From Vibrio sp. UBA2441 (GTDB taxonomy: Bacteria; Pseudomonadota; Gammaproteobacteria; Enterobacterales; Vibrionaceae): a stretch of 38,271 bases of DNA. The stretch lies in assembly GCA_002342685.1 (NCBI GenBank), contig DDQN01000085.1, positions 4,991-43,261 on the forward strand. The letters are read 5' to 3'. A program made the position numbers and the translations under genes. Below the pieces are notes generated by a model. That model was not told the DNA's origin. It saw only the letters and a program-made list of their open reading frames with translations, and searched no databases. Below are positions 1 to 9,167 of this stretch, piece by piece. The stretch's first letter is position 1; every line of letters begins with the position of its first letter.

Positions 1-50
1 CGCTTTCTTTTTGAGGTGTAGGAATAAATGCATTGTATAAAGGAGAGGTA

Positions 51-1652
51 ATGCGAAATTCAACCATACAACCTGTAGCTGTATTTAGCTCAATGGCGAT
101 AATTACTTTGCTTACGGGTTGCACAGTGACTGATAGTGCAGAAAACGGGAGTTCTGATCCTGTGCAAACTCAGAAACCGGTAGAGTTAAATGATACTCCG
201 GTAATGCCAAGCCCGGACTGGCAACTTGTGTGGCAGGATGAATTTGAAGGCGACTCGATTAATAAGAGAAACTGGTCTTTAGAAGAAAACTGTTGGGGCG
301 GAGGAAACAACGAACAGCAGTGTTACACCAGACAGTCAGATAATGCTTTTGTACAAGATGGATATTTGCATATTGTGGCGCGAAAACAAAGCCATACCGG
401 GCCGGATAACCCTGAAGGTAAACTGGGTGGCGCGACAAAAACGTTACCCTATACCTCTGCAAGGCTTCGCACTCTCGATAAGCGCGATGCTAAATATGGC
501 CGGTTTGAGATTAAGGCGAAACTACCTTCCGGACAAGGAACCTGGCCTGCTATCTGGATGCTGCCATCAGAGAATAAGTATGGAACATGGGCCGCTTCGG
601 GCGAAATAGATATTATGGAAGCGGTAAACTTGAAGGCCCAGTCGGATGTAACTGGGGCAACACAAGGTGATGAGGAAAATCGTGTATACGGCAGCCTGCA
701 TTATGGGAAAGCGTGGCCCGATAATGTGTATAGCGGTCAAGGGGCTGTTTTACCAAACGGTATAAATCCGGCAGATGATTTTCATACCTATGCGATAGAG
801 TGGGAAGAAGGAGAAATCCGCTGGTATGTAGATAACATTCATTATGCAACACAAACCCAGCAAGGCTGGTATAGCCAATATGAGGGTGAATCGGGAGTGT
901 TAACTAATGCTAAAGGCGCTGCACCGTTTAATGAGAAGTTCCACCTGTTATTAAATCTGGCCGTGGGCGGCGCATGGTCTGCTAACGCCAATGAAAACGG
1001 TATAGATCCCGAGTCATTTCCAAAAACGATGCTGGTTGATTCCGTTAAGGTATACCGTTGCTCTGTCGATCGCTGGAAGGGTAAGGGGTGTGCCAGTGTT
1101 TCTGAGCAGGCCAAACTAGTTAAAGGTAAGGTGGCCCCAGAAATTCTGGCTTCAGATGATAGTTACGCACAGGGCCCAGTGCTGGATATTTTCTCTGATG
1201 CGCTGAATGCTAACCTTGCCTATGCGAGTTATGACCCCGTGGATATTGTTGAGCATCAGGAAGTCGAGGAGGCAGGTCGAGGTTCGGTATTACAAGTGAC
1301 GAAGAAAAACGGCGCTGGCAACATATATTTTAGAGCACCCACAACCAATGTAACTCACTGGTTAGAAAGCGGTGTGCTTATATTTGATATAAAAGTCGAC
1401 AGTTCCGGCTCTAATGTCGATCTTCTGGTGAAAATGGATAGCGGCTGGCCAAAAACCAGTGATTACGTAGTGCCACTTCCAGAAGTGGGACAATGGGGAG
1501 AAGTTCGTATTGCTATCGCTGACATAATAAACAGTGACAATCGTTTTGCCAGCGGTAATCAGGCGGATCCAAAAGCGATAAGTAACCTGCTGGTCTTTGA
1601 GCCTCAGGGGGAAATGTCATTCAAACTTGATAATATTCGATTTAACAAATAG
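51..1652 (+). CDS. GH16 beta-glucanase lipoprotein (laminarinase type)
   Basis: Probably a secreted, lipid-anchored endo-glucanase that cuts beta-1,3 (or mixed 1,3/1,4) glucan such as algal laminarin. The ATG at 51 follows a strong AGGAGAG and is preferred over the upstream in-frame codon at 33. Residues 1-24 form a lipoprotein signal ending in the lipobox LTGC (Cys24). The GH16 domain covers about residues 45-345. The catalytic motif is GEIDIMEA, with E185 as nucleophile, D187, and E190 as acid/base; the conserved QGTWPAIWMLP strand precedes it. Residues from about 365 to the end form a second beta-rich domain resembling the galactose-binding-like C-terminal domain of ExoP-type glycosidases, probably a glycan-binding module. 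No other polysaccharide genes lie beside it. Family assignment is firm; the exact substrate is inferred from family. Confidence 0.9.
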   Translation: MRNSTIQPVAVFSSMAIITLLTGCTVTDSAENGSSDPVQTQKPVELNDTPVMPSPDWQLVWQDEFEGDSINKRNWSLEENCWGGGNNEQQCYTRQSDNAFVQDGYLHIVARKQSHTGPDNPEGKLGGATKTLPYTSARLRTLDKRDAKYGRFEIKAKLPSGQGTWPAIWMLPSENKYGTWAASGEIDIMEAVNLKAQSDVTGATQGDEENRVYGSLHYGKAWPDNVYSGQGAVLPNGINPADDFHTYAIEWEEGEIRWYVDNIHYATQTQQGWYSQYEGESGVLTNAKGAAPFNEKFHLLLNLAVGGAWSANANENGIDPESFPKTMLVDSVKVYRCSVDRWKGKGCASVSEQAKLVKGKVAPEILASDDSYAQGPVLDIFSDALNANLAYASYDPVDIVEHQEVEEAGRGSVLQVTKKNGAGNIYFRAPTTNVTHWLESGVLIFDIKVDSSGSNVDLLVKMDSGWPKTSDYVVPLPEVGQWGEVRIAIADIINSDNRFASGNQADPKAISNLLVFEPQGEMSFKLDNIRFNK

Positions 1653-1829
1653 AGGTACCGACTGTGCTGTTCAATACCATATAAAAGTGGAGAACAGTGC
1701 ACCCAAGAATATAATTTATTTGCCTGAGTATATTAGTTTAGAATATCTCATTGAATCTGAGACTGATTCGTGTCCTTTATAATTGATGGTGACTGGGCTA
1801 ACAAGAAAGGTAATAGCAATAAACCAACA

Positions 1830-1862
1830 GTGATAAGGGTGATAAGGGAAGGGTGATAAGGG
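1830..1862 (+). repeat. Three copies of GTGATAAGGG
   Basis: The 10-mer GTGATAAGGG occurs exactly at 1830-1839, 1839-1848 and 1853-1862; the first two overlap by one base and the third follows after four bases. It is directly visible in the sequence. No function is known to me; replication slippage or a remnant of a REP-like element are possible origins. Confidence 0.85.
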
Positions 1863-1864
1863 GA

Positions 1865-1890
1865 CTGTGCCGTTAATCTGTGCCGTTAAT
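1865..1890 (+). repeat. 13-bp tandem duplication CTGTGCCGTTAAT
   Basis: CTGTGCCGTTAAT is present twice back to back (1865-1877 and 1878-1890), followed by CTGT, the start of a third copy. It adjoins the GTGATAAGGG repeats, so the two together form a roughly 60-bp simple-repeat patch in the intergenic region. Confidence 0.85.
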
Positions 1891-2010
1891 CTGTTTATTG
1901 ATAATGGCATGCTTGACAGCATGGTGCTTACCCTAGCATCATGCCGGATTATCTTGAGTGAAAACGACTCATTGCGTGGAACGAAACCGCAGATTGTTTG
2001 AGATGTACTA

Positions 2011-2577
2011 ATGTCTAAGTTAATTAAATGTTTATTACTGCTGAGCGCGAGTATTCTTGTGGTTTTCGGCTATCTAGGGTTTCAGTCACATCGTGCGCTA
2101 ACGCTCATGGATCATGACTTGCAGTGGTTCTGGATTGACAGCCAATTCATCAGCCTAGAGACCGCGGCGATGCAAAGTACACGTGAAAATCTTTCCAAAC
2201 AGCTGATCTATCGTCAGGTCGATGTTGATCGTCAATTGGCTATCTTCCTGAATACCATTAATAACGGAGACTTCCTGTTTACCTTTGTAAAGGAAGTGTC
2301 ATGTGATTCTGCTACGCCATATCAAGCTCAGCTCACTGTTAATGATGAACCTAGCGAAACGGTGACGTTTGATTGTAAAACACCGGATAGTGCCGTCTAT
2401 CGAATCGGTAAACCTGAATTTAATCAGCTGCAACTGACTAACGCGGATTTCCATTTTAATCTCATTCTGGACCACTGGGATTTTAACGCGCTGAAAAAAG
2501 ACGATTACATGCAGCACAATTATCACTTTTTCCAAAAGCACAGTACCGAAACCGTGTACCCGTGGAATAGAGATTAA
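2011..2577 (+). CDS. Hypothetical membrane-anchored protein, 188 aa
   Basis: I do not recognise the family. The protein starts with a short basic tip (MSKLIK) and one hydrophobic segment at about residues 5-24, which is either an uncleaved signal anchor or a signal peptide. The remaining 160 or so residues are mixed alpha/beta and would lie in the periplasm. Two cysteines (in VSCDS and FDCKT, about 25 residues apart) could form a disulfide. The ribosome binding site is weak: no clear GGAG within 12 bases of the ATG. No operon partner is evident, since the next gene is on the other strand. The reading frame is intact and its codon use looks normal, so it is probably a real gene. Confidence 0.65.
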   Translation: MSKLIKCLLLLSASILVVFGYLGFQSHRALTLMDHDLQWFWIDSQFISLETAAMQSTRENLSKQLIYRQVDVDRQLAIFLNTINNGDFLFTFVKEVSCDSATPYQAQLTVNDEPSETVTFDCKTPDSAVYRIGKPEFNQLQLTNADFHFNLILDHWDFNALKKDDYMQHNYHFFQKHSTETVYPWNRD

Positions 2578-2629
2578 TATGAATTAGTTATTAAATGGGT
2601 ACTTCGAATAAGGGGAGATTGTATTCTGA

Positions 2630-3439
2630 CTATTCTAATTCGCTCATGGCAAATTGAATTTCTTCCGACGAAAACCCTTTACGGCTTAACATGGCATAAG
2701 CTTTACTGCGCTCTTTGTGAATATTTAAATCGTAGGATTTTTTTTGAAGTTGTTCTAAACACGCTGCGTAAAAATCTATTTCTTCAGAGTTAATTAATTT
2801 ATCTACCAAGGAATCAAGATCAGTTATGTCAATCTTTCTCTGACGCAATTCTTGGCGAATGACGGTCATACCTTTTCCCTTACGAACATATTTCAAAACT
2901 TCTTTTTCTAAATCCGCTTTTGCTGCTTTGATCTCAAGGTTTGTTTGGAGTTGGTCAAAGCAGGCGTGTTGTTTAATCGCTTCATTCACTTGAGAATAGC
3001 TAAACCCTCTTTTTTGAAGAGTTGAAGTAAGCTTTTCTTTACTCATGTTGAATTCTTGATAGCTGTTATTTACACGATTGGTCAGGATCGATTGCTCATC
3101 GATCTGCAGTTCTTCTTTTACTTTGGTAATCGCTTCACGAATGAGTGTGTCTTTGAGCCCTTTCTTTTTGAGTTTCTCTAGAATGTATCCGGAGCCATAG
3201 TCACTAGAAAATGAACGTTCCGCGAATTTTTCAGCAAATTCATTATCTGTTTTTAGATATCCAAATCCACGGAGCTTATCCAGAGTGTCCGCTATCCACG
3301 CTTCATTATCAGTTTTATTTCGAAGTTTGGTAAGTAATTCACTTTCTGTGAGATCCCTTTGGCCTAAGTACCACATTGCTGAATTCATGACGCTTTCTAT
3401 ACGTGTTGCTTTTTTGACTCGATCTTGTTCCATATTCAA
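2630..3439 (-). CDS. RecX-family regulatory protein, long form
   Basis: RecX proteins bind RecA filaments and modulate recombination and the SOS response. The sequence shows tandem three-helix RecX-type repeats: ALWYLGQRDLTESEL-like start at about residue 20, LRGFGYLKTDNEFAEKFAERSF at about 57-78, and repeated GxxxxxIxxAI segments (KGLKDTLIREAI, KRGFSYSQVNEAI, RKGFSSEEIQFAM). At 269 aa it is longer than the roughly 150-170 aa enterobacterial RecX and closer to the long Firmicutes form, implying additional repeats. It is not next to recA, so it may be a RecX paralogue. The start at 3439 is TTG with GAGG seven bases upstream; the in-frame ATG at 3433 is the alternative but has a 13-base spacing. 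Protein family is fairly sure; the exact role is inferred. Confidence 0.75.
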   Translation of the reverse strand: MNMEQDRVKKATRIESVMNSAMWYLGQRDLTESELLTKLRNKTDNEAWIADTLDKLRGFGYLKTDNEFAEKFAERSFSSDYGSGYILEKLKKKGLKDTLIREAITKVKEELQIDEQSILTNRVNNSYQEFNMSKEKLTSTLQKRGFSYSQVNEAIKQHACFDQLQTNLEIKAAKADLEKEVLKYVRKGKGMTVIRQELRQRKIDITDLDSLVDKLINSEEIDFYAACLEQLQKKSYDLNIHKERSKAYAMLSRKGFSSEEIQFAMSELE

Positions 3440-3590
3440 ACTACAACCTCTATTACTTTACCCGCGGCTAACCACTTTATGTTAATTCGTAGTAGTAACC
3501 AATGGTTTTTGCCACAAACTTAAATCCATGCTTACAACCATTGGTCTGCCCAGCGATTAACAACTGACTTATACATATCAAGCACTAAGA

Positions 3591-5630
3591 TCAGAAAAGC
3601 GAAGTAACACGCTTTATCTCTTCTAAAACCTCAGCGTTAGCAATCGCACCGAGGTTTTCTACGCTCTTGCCATTGATAACCTGTTTCACTGCCAACTCTA
3701 CCAGCTTGCCAGAGCGTGTTTTTGGCACATCACTTATCGCAAATATTTGACTTGGAACGTGCCTCGGTGAGCAAGAGGATTTGAGTTTACTCTTGATGGT
3801 TGCCTGCAATTGGTCACTCAACGTCATGTTTTTCTGCAATTGAACAAACAGCCATATCTGCTCATTGCGGTCGACTTCTTTCCCTACTGCGATGGAATCG
3901 ACGATGCCCTTGATGGTATTCACTTGCTGATAAATCTCGGCAGTACCAATTCTTACCCCACTAGGGTTGAGCGTGGTGTCGCCTCGTCCATAGAACAGGT
4001 AGCCACCACTGATACTTTGTTCGACTTCGTCGCCGTGATGCCACACATTGTCGAACTTGTCCCAGTAAGCGCTGTGATAGCGTTCACCCGTGTCATTCCA
4101 AAATCCTACCGGGAAGTTGGGCAGGGAATTGGTGCACACCAGCTCGCCTCGTTCTTGATTGACCTTTTGGCCAGATGAATTGAACACCTTGATATTAACG
4201 CCAAGCCCCGCCTGTTGGCACTCTCCTCTATAAACAGGGGAGATAGGGTTACCCAATACAAAGCAGCCACAAATATCCGTACCGCCAGAAATCGACGCTA
4301 AATGCAGGTCTTGCTTGATGTGTTTGTAGACGTAATCGAATTGCTCTGGGTAAAGCACCGAACCAGTCGAGCAGAGTGTTTTTAACTGAGGAAGAGAGTG
4401 ACTCTCGACGGGAGAAAGTTCCGCTTTCTCAATCGCTTCTAAGTACTTGGCCGAGGTTCCAAATGTCGATACGTCAGCGCGCTGTGCTAAATCCCACAGA
4501 ACATTAGGTTGCGGATAAACCGGGCAACCATCAAAGATCACCAAACAGGCACCGCTAGCGAGCGCAGAGACGTGCCAGTTCCACATCATCCAACCACAAG
4601 TGGTGTAGTAGAACACGCGATCTCTGGGCTTAATATCGCAATGAAGCTGATGCTCTTTTAGGTGGTTGATAGTGGTGCCACCAACGGAATGGATAATGCA
4701 TTTTGGCTTGCCCGTTGTGCCAGAAGAGTACAGAACAAACAATGGGCTATTGAAATCTACACGAGTAAAATACAAAGGTTGCGGCTGATAATGATTGATG
4801 ATGTCTTGCCAGCTTTGGGTCGATACATCCGATTCAATGCTGCGCTGCTTCAAATAGCCCCCCTGATTCAAATAAGCACTCTGATTAAGATAAGCAATGG
4901 GGCACACCTGTTTTAGCCCATTCAGGTGTTTAATGATTTCGTGGTTTTTGTCCGTCATATCGAGCGTCTTACCATTGAAGGTGTAGCCATCGCAGGTGAA
5001 CAGAACCTTGGGTTTCACTTGGCCAAATCGTTCAATCACACTCTCTACGCCAAAGTCAGGCGAAGTGGATGTCCAAACTGCCCCTAAGCTGGTGGTGGCA
5101 AGCATTGCGACGACGGTTTGCGGCAGATAAGGTGTGTAGGCCGCGACCACATCTCCTTGTTGCACGCCACAATCTATGAGCCATTGTTGAACGCTAGAGA
5201 CTTCCTCACATAGGGTTTGCCAAGTGTAGCTCTGTTGCTCGCCACGCTCATTCTCAAACCAAATCGCAAGTTCGTTTGACAACGCCTTCGCAGAATACAG
5301 CAAGTTTTCTGCATAGTTGACTTGCGCGTCGGGGAACCAAACTGCATCACGATGGGATTTTGGTTGCTGCCAGTGGCTCTCGCCTTGCGTTAATACGTTG
5401 TCGCCTTGCGAACCAACCATTCGAGAAAACTGCCATAGGCTTTGCCAAAACGACTCGGACTGTTCCACAGACCATTGATGGAGGTCGGCGTAGCTTTTTA
5501 GCTCCCTCTCTAGCTTCAGGCCTTGCGGCTTCAATTCTGACTGAGCGAGGCTATCCATAAACCGGGTTATGTTGGCTTGTGCGATACGTTGGTCGCTTGG
5601 TTGCCAAATTGGCTCATTGCTTTCGTGCAT
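3591..5630 (-). CDS. aacS: Acetoacetyl-CoA synthetase
   Basis: Acyl-adenylate-forming enzyme that activates acetoacetate to acetoacetyl-CoA with ATP and CoA, in ketone-body, leucine or aromatic amino acid breakdown. At 679 aa it is slightly longer than the usual 650 or so. Visible motifs are the phosphate-binding loop YSSGTTGKPK at about residues 300-309, the GGTDICGCF motif, YGRGDTTLNPSGVRIG (typical of AacS) and the C-terminal catalytic lysine in KTRSGKLVE. A stretch at about residues 246-265 carries repeated AYLNQ/GYLKQ units, a small low-complexity insertion. It is divergent from phhA across about 200 bp; acetoacetate is an end product of tyrosine breakdown, so the pairing makes metabolic sense. 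Start ATG has GAG eight bases upstream. Confidence 0.93.
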   Translation of the reverse strand: MHESNEPIWQPSDQRIAQANITRFMDSLAQSELKPQGLKLERELKSYADLHQWSVEQSESFWQSLWQFSRMVGSQGDNVLTQGESHWQQPKSHRDAVWFPDAQVNYAENLLYSAKALSNELAIWFENERGEQQSYTWQTLCEEVSSVQQWLIDCGVQQGDVVAAYTPYLPQTVVAMLATTSLGAVWTSTSPDFGVESVIERFGQVKPKVLFTCDGYTFNGKTLDMTDKNHEIIKHLNGLKQVCPIAYLNQSAYLNQGGYLKQRSIESDVSTQSWQDIINHYQPQPLYFTRVDFNSPLFVLYSSGTTGKPKCIIHSVGGTTINHLKEHQLHCDIKPRDRVFYYTTCGWMMWNWHVSALASGACLVIFDGCPVYPQPNVLWDLAQRADVSTFGTSAKYLEAIEKAELSPVESHSLPQLKTLCSTGSVLYPEQFDYVYKHIKQDLHLASISGGTDICGCFVLGNPISPVYRGECQQAGLGVNIKVFNSSGQKVNQERGELVCTNSLPNFPVGFWNDTGERYHSAYWDKFDNVWHHGDEVEQSISGGYLFYGRGDTTLNPSGVRIGTAEIYQQVNTIKGIVDSIAVGKEVDRNEQIWLFVQLQKNMTLSDQLQATIKSKLKSSCSPRHVPSQIFAISDVPKTRSGKLVELAVKQVINGKSVENLGAIANAEVLEEIKRVTSLF

Positions 5631-5723
5631 CCCGTTACTCTTAACATGACGATAACATTTTTAGTCTGGTATTTAGGTTTTACAAAGTCAAAAAATCAGC
5701 AAAATAAGCACCTGACAGAATTG

Positions 5724-5741
5724 TGTAAACGAAATGTTACG
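5724..5741. promoter_or_regulatory. TyrR/PhhR-box-like site
   Basis: The sequence TGTAAA-N6-GTTACG lies in the divergent aacS/phhA region. The TyrR/PhhR consensus is TGTAAA-N6-TTTACA; the left half matches fully and the right half at four of six bases. phhA is a classic target of this regulator family, which gives the match weight, but the site is imperfect and single. Confidence 0.35.
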
Positions 5742-5829
5742 GAAAGACTGGTTTCGAGAAATGGCGTAAATTGACGCTTATCAAGAGTGGATATAGGCTT
5801 AAAGGAAGACGTTTGTTAGGAGGCGTATA

Positions 5830-6624
5830 ATGTCTCAATATCATTCTAAACCCCTGAGTCAGGACGGCAGGGTTGAGTGGAGCCTCGAAGAAGACGCCAT
5901 TTGGCACGACTTGGTGACAAGGCAACTGAACGTAATCAACGATCGCGCTTGCGATGCGTATTTGCATGGTTTGACCCTGCTTGATCTACCATTAGACAGG
6001 GTTCCTCAGCTCCCTGAGATCAATAAAGTACTAAAGGAAACAACAGGTTGGCAGGTACGGCCTGTTCCGGCATTGATCGATTTCGACCGTTTCTTTGACT
6101 TACTTGCCAATAAGCGATTTCCTGTTGCAACCTTTCTTAGAACGCGAGACGAGTTCGATTATTTACAAGAGCCCGATTTCTTCCATGAGATTTTTGGCCA
6201 TTGCGCAATGTTGACCAATACCGATTTCGCAGCTTTCACTGAGCGCTATGGAAAACTAGGACAGGTGGCAACACCCAAGCAACGCGCTTATCTTGCTCGT
6301 TTGTATTGGTTTACGGTCGAGTTTGGCTTAGTCCAGGAAGGGCAGAAGCTGAAAATCTATGGCGGTGGCATTCTTTCGTCTCCGGCAGAAACCATTTATG
6401 CGCTGGAAGGGAACGTGGCGGTTCGTGATGAGTTTGATATACAAACAGTCCTAAGAACCCCTTACCGTATCGATATCATGCAGCCTAAATATTATGTGAT
6501 CAAGGGGTTGTCTGAGCTCTTTAAGATCAGTCAGAAAAACTTGTTACAACAGGTTGATCTCGCGATAGAAGCGGGGTTACTACCACCACTTTTTGAACCT
6601 AAGGAACCAGTACATGTTGAATGA
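5830..6624 (+). CDS. phhA: Phenylalanine 4-monooxygenase
   Basis: Non-haem iron, pterin-dependent hydroxylase that turns phenylalanine into tyrosine in the cytoplasm. The 264-aa length matches monofunctional bacterial enzymes, which lack the regulatory ACT domain of animal enzymes. The iron ligands are visible: H119 and H124 in FHEIFGHCAML, and E164 in FTVEFGLV. A strong AGGAGG lies six bases before the ATG. The gene overlaps phhB by 11 bases, implying translational coupling with the enzyme that recycles its pterin cofactor. It is divergent from aacS, and a TyrR-box-like site lies about 90 bp upstream. Confidence 0.96.
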   Translation: MSQYHSKPLSQDGRVEWSLEEDAIWHDLVTRQLNVINDRACDAYLHGLTLLDLPLDRVPQLPEINKVLKETTGWQVRPVPALIDFDRFFDLLANKRFPVATFLRTRDEFDYLQEPDFFHEIFGHCAMLTNTDFAAFTERYGKLGQVATPKQRAYLARLYWFTVEFGLVQEGQKLKIYGGGILSSPAETIYALEGNVAVRDEFDIQTVLRTPYRIDIMQPKYYVIKGLSELFKISQKNLLQQVDLAIEAGLLPPLFEPKEPVHVE

Positions 6625-6952
6625 TCAAAAATGCGAAGCCTGCAGTATCGATGCTATTGCTCTCAATAAAGATGACCAACAAACTTTACTATTGGAGTTG
6701 TCTGACTGGCAGATCAAGGAAAGAGACGGTATCCCGCAGCTTGAGAAGGTGTATAAGTTTAAGAACTTTAAACAGGCGTGGGCATTCAGCAATAAAGTGG
6801 CAGAGTTGGCGGAAAATGAGTTTCATCACCCTTCTATTTTATTGGAGTGGGGCAAAGTAACCGTGACATGGTGGAGCCACTCGCTCAAAGGCCTGCACAA
6901 AAATGATTTCATCTGCGCCTCACGCTGCGATGTCTTAGCTGTAAGCGAGTAA
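6614..6952 (+). CDS. phhB: Pterin-4a-carbinolamine dehydratase
   Basis: Dehydrates the 4a-hydroxytetrahydropterin released by PhhA so that the cofactor can be reduced again. The ATG at 6614 has AAGGA eight bases upstream (inside phhA) and gives a 112-aa protein, the usual size; an in-frame codon at 6593 would add seven residues without a better ribosome site. The family motif is plain: ENEFHHP with the two active-site histidines, followed by VTVTWWSHSLKGLHKNDF. It lies in an operon with phhA with overlapping frames. Confidence 0.95.
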   Translation: MLNDQKCEACSIDAIALNKDDQQTLLLELSDWQIKERDGIPQLEKVYKFKNFKQAWAFSNKVAELAENEFHHPSILLEWGKVTVTWWSHSLKGLHKNDFICASRCDVLAVSE

Positions 6953-7172
6953 TTTTTTAGCTTGAAGAGGTATTTTACAACAGGGCTGACTTATGTACTT
7001 GAGTGGAAAATCAGTCCGTTCAGGTTGATTTGGCTTCTTTGAAGGCCACTTGTACTTGGCTTTTTCAAGGTGTTTATACCAGAGGGCGAAGCCTGTTTTA
7101 TCCCAGTACAACATCTTGATTTTGTCGCGCTGTTTGTGGTGGGACGATGCCTGTCCCTGTTATCGTGTTAGA

Positions 7173-7201
7173 AACTCCCTTGTGTTTACGACAAGGGAGT
7201 T
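7173..7201. terminator. Hairpin between phhB and BCCT genes
   Basis: AACTCCCTTGT at 7173-7183 and ACAAGGGAGTT at 7191-7201 form a perfect 11-bp stem with a 7-base loop, placed between the 3' ends of two convergent genes. On the plus strand a T-rich stretch (TTATTTTT) begins about six bases after the stem; on the minus strand no T run follows. It probably acts as a shared terminator, better in the plus direction. Confidence 0.6.
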
Positions 7202-7232
7202 CAGATATTATTTTTCTGTATTCACCAACGTA

Positions 7233-8843
7233 TTAATTTTGTTTGGTTAACTTAGTTGATGCTTTTGGCTGGTCTACTTCGGTCAATAGGCCTTTGAGCA
7301 AACTAACGCAACCAAGCAACAAAATAATAGTGAAAGGCAGGGCGGCAATAATAGTGATCGATTGTAGCGCCTGAATAGACTGCGTACCACCAATCCACAA
7401 CATGACCATAGCGATAACACCAGAGATGATCGCCCAAACGACTTTCTGTTTGATAGGCACTTCTAATTTGCCTCCCGCCGTCATGCTATCGATGACAATA
7501 GAGCCTGAATCCAATGTAGTAACAAAGAAAACAATGATCAGCGTTACAGCGATAACAGAAAGCACGTTACCAATGGGATAAGCATCTAGCATATAAAACA
7601 GGCTTAAAGAGACATCGGTAATACCTTGCTCAATACCCAGTACTCCAACCTTGTCAATGATCTGTTCAATAGCAACACCACCAAAAACAGACATCCAGGC
7701 CGTGGTGACCAGAGTAGGAATGATCATTACGCAAAAAAGAAATTCGCGAACGGTACGGCCTTTGGAAATACGGGCAACGAACATGCCGAAGAAAGGTGCA
7801 TATGCGACCCACCATGCCCAGTAAAATACTGTCCAACCATGTAGCCACGTTGTGTCGTCACGGCCAGTCGTTTGGCTCAATGGGATAATGTTTTTAACAT
7901 AACCAATAATGGCGGTAGACACTGAGTCAAGCACGGTTGTGAAGTTTAAAACCGCAATAAAACCAAGGAACACAAAAGCGATTACCATGTTCAGGTTACT
8001 TAAAAGCTTAACGCCGCCATCCATACCCCGCATGACGGAAAGAATGGCTAATCCCATGATCAGCAGAATAATAAACTGCTGAAGGTAAAGGCTGTTTTCA
8101 AAGCCGAAGACATGGCTAATACCGCTGGCCGCTTGCGTGCCACCCAGCCCCAGTGAAGTAGCAAGACCAAACAAAGTCACCAGTACGGTTAATACATCAA
8201 TGACATCACCGATTCGACCCCAAACTCTGTCACCTAATAGTGGGTAGAATACAGAACGCATTGAGAGTGGCAGGCCTTTGTTATATACAAAATAAGCCAA
8301 ACAAAGTGCGGCCATGCCGTAAATGGCCCAAGCGTGTAGTCCCCAGTGAAAGACAGTCGCTCCCAGCGCAACTTCACGACCTGCTGGTGTATAGGCTTCC
8401 GCGTTTAGAGGCGTACCATACCAATTGGTGAAAAATGCGGTGGGTTCTGCGACGCCCCAAAAGATTAATCCAATACCCATACCTGCTGCAAATAACATTG
8501 CAATCCACGATAATGTTGAATAATCGGTTGTCGCCTCGTCACCGCCCAAGCGGATCTTACCCAATGGAGAAAATGCCAGCACAATGGCAAACAAGAGTAA
8601 TAGGTTCGCACCCCACATAAAGAGGAAATCGAAATTTGACAGAACAGCACTTTTAACTGAGTCAATGGCTGCTTTTGCATCTTCTGGTGCTAATGCCAGC
8701 AACGTAACAATAAAAAGAATGGATAGGCCAACGGAGGCCGTGAAAACTGTGTTGTGGACATCCATGCCCCATTTATTAATATTATCCTGACCAACCTGAT
8801 AATCTGTAGAATCAATACTGTATTTTTTTGATTTAAAACTCAT
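7233..8843 (-). CDS. BCCT-family betaine/choline/carnitine carrier
   Basis: Secondary transporter of quaternary ammonium solutes such as glycine betaine, used for osmoprotection in salty habitats. It is 536 aa with about 12 hydrophobic segments. Family signatures are GMGIGLIFWGVAEP at about residues 120-133 and the tryptophan-rich WTVFYWAWWVAYAPFFGMFVAR in the eighth-helix region, followed by RISKGRTVREF. The GMGIG glycine motif is typical of sodium-coupled members. The exact substrate cannot be told from sequence alone. The gene stands alone and ends near the shared hairpin at 7173-7201. The ribosome site before the ATG is weak. Confidence 0.92.
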   Translation of the reverse strand: MSFKSKKYSIDSTDYQVGQDNINKWGMDVHNTVFTASVGLSILFIVTLLALAPEDAKAAIDSVKSAVLSNFDFLFMWGANLLLLFAIVLAFSPLGKIRLGGDEATTDYSTLSWIAMLFAAGMGIGLIFWGVAEPTAFFTNWYGTPLNAEAYTPAGREVALGATVFHWGLHAWAIYGMAALCLAYFVYNKGLPLSMRSVFYPLLGDRVWGRIGDVIDVLTVLVTLFGLATSLGLGGTQAASGISHVFGFENSLYLQQFIILLIMGLAILSVMRGMDGGVKLLSNLNMVIAFVFLGFIAVLNFTTVLDSVSTAIIGYVKNIIPLSQTTGRDDTTWLHGWTVFYWAWWVAYAPFFGMFVARISKGRTVREFLFCVMIIPTLVTTAWMSVFGGVAIEQIIDKVGVLGIEQGITDVSLSLFYMLDAYPIGNVLSVIAVTLIIVFFVTTLDSGSIVIDSMTAGGKLEVPIKQKVVWAIISGVIAMVMLWIGGTQSIQALQSITIIAALPFTIILLLGCVSLLKGLLTEVDQPKASTKLTKQN

Positions 8844-9167
8844 AAATTCTGATATTCACATATTCGTGTTAACGAATAGAAAGACCAACTCCATATTCTA
8901 TTAAGACTTGATTAGTTAGCTCGTACCATGCAAGAAAAGATGGTAAAAAATGACCCCAAAAGAGGCGATTTGAGGCTTTATGCCTAATCCCAGGGCGCTT
9001 ATTCTAGCATAGAAACCATTTCCAACGGAGTTGGGCTGTAACTGATTGAATTAGTGTAACAAATGTTGTTTCTGAACAGTGAGTTAAGCGCCTGGCAATA
9101 TCGACAGCAGAGCTGAAACAAGGAAGTATTCGATGAGCGATTATCAGCCTGAAGCACAGCTGTGAGG
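8844..9167. other. Intergenic region upstream of the BCCT gene
   Basis: This 324-bp gap separates the BCCT start from the 3' end of the solute-binding protein gene; both lie on the minus strand. It should contain the BCCT promoter. I see no open reading frame, repeat or strong hairpin that I would defend. Confidence 0.5.

Larger units (their letters stand above)
1653..2010. other. Intergenic region with short tandem repeats
   Basis: This 358-bp gap between the GH16 gene and the next plus-strand gene has no convincing coding sequence. Its notable content is two adjacent runs of direct repeats at 1830-1890, listed separately. The promoter of the following gene probably lies in the right-hand part, but no clear -35/-10 pair was found. 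Confidence 0.6.

Noticed and set aside
3810..4178. 122-aa plus-strand frame inside aacS
   Set aside because: It lies antisense within a well-supported aacS gene and has no recognisable protein features.
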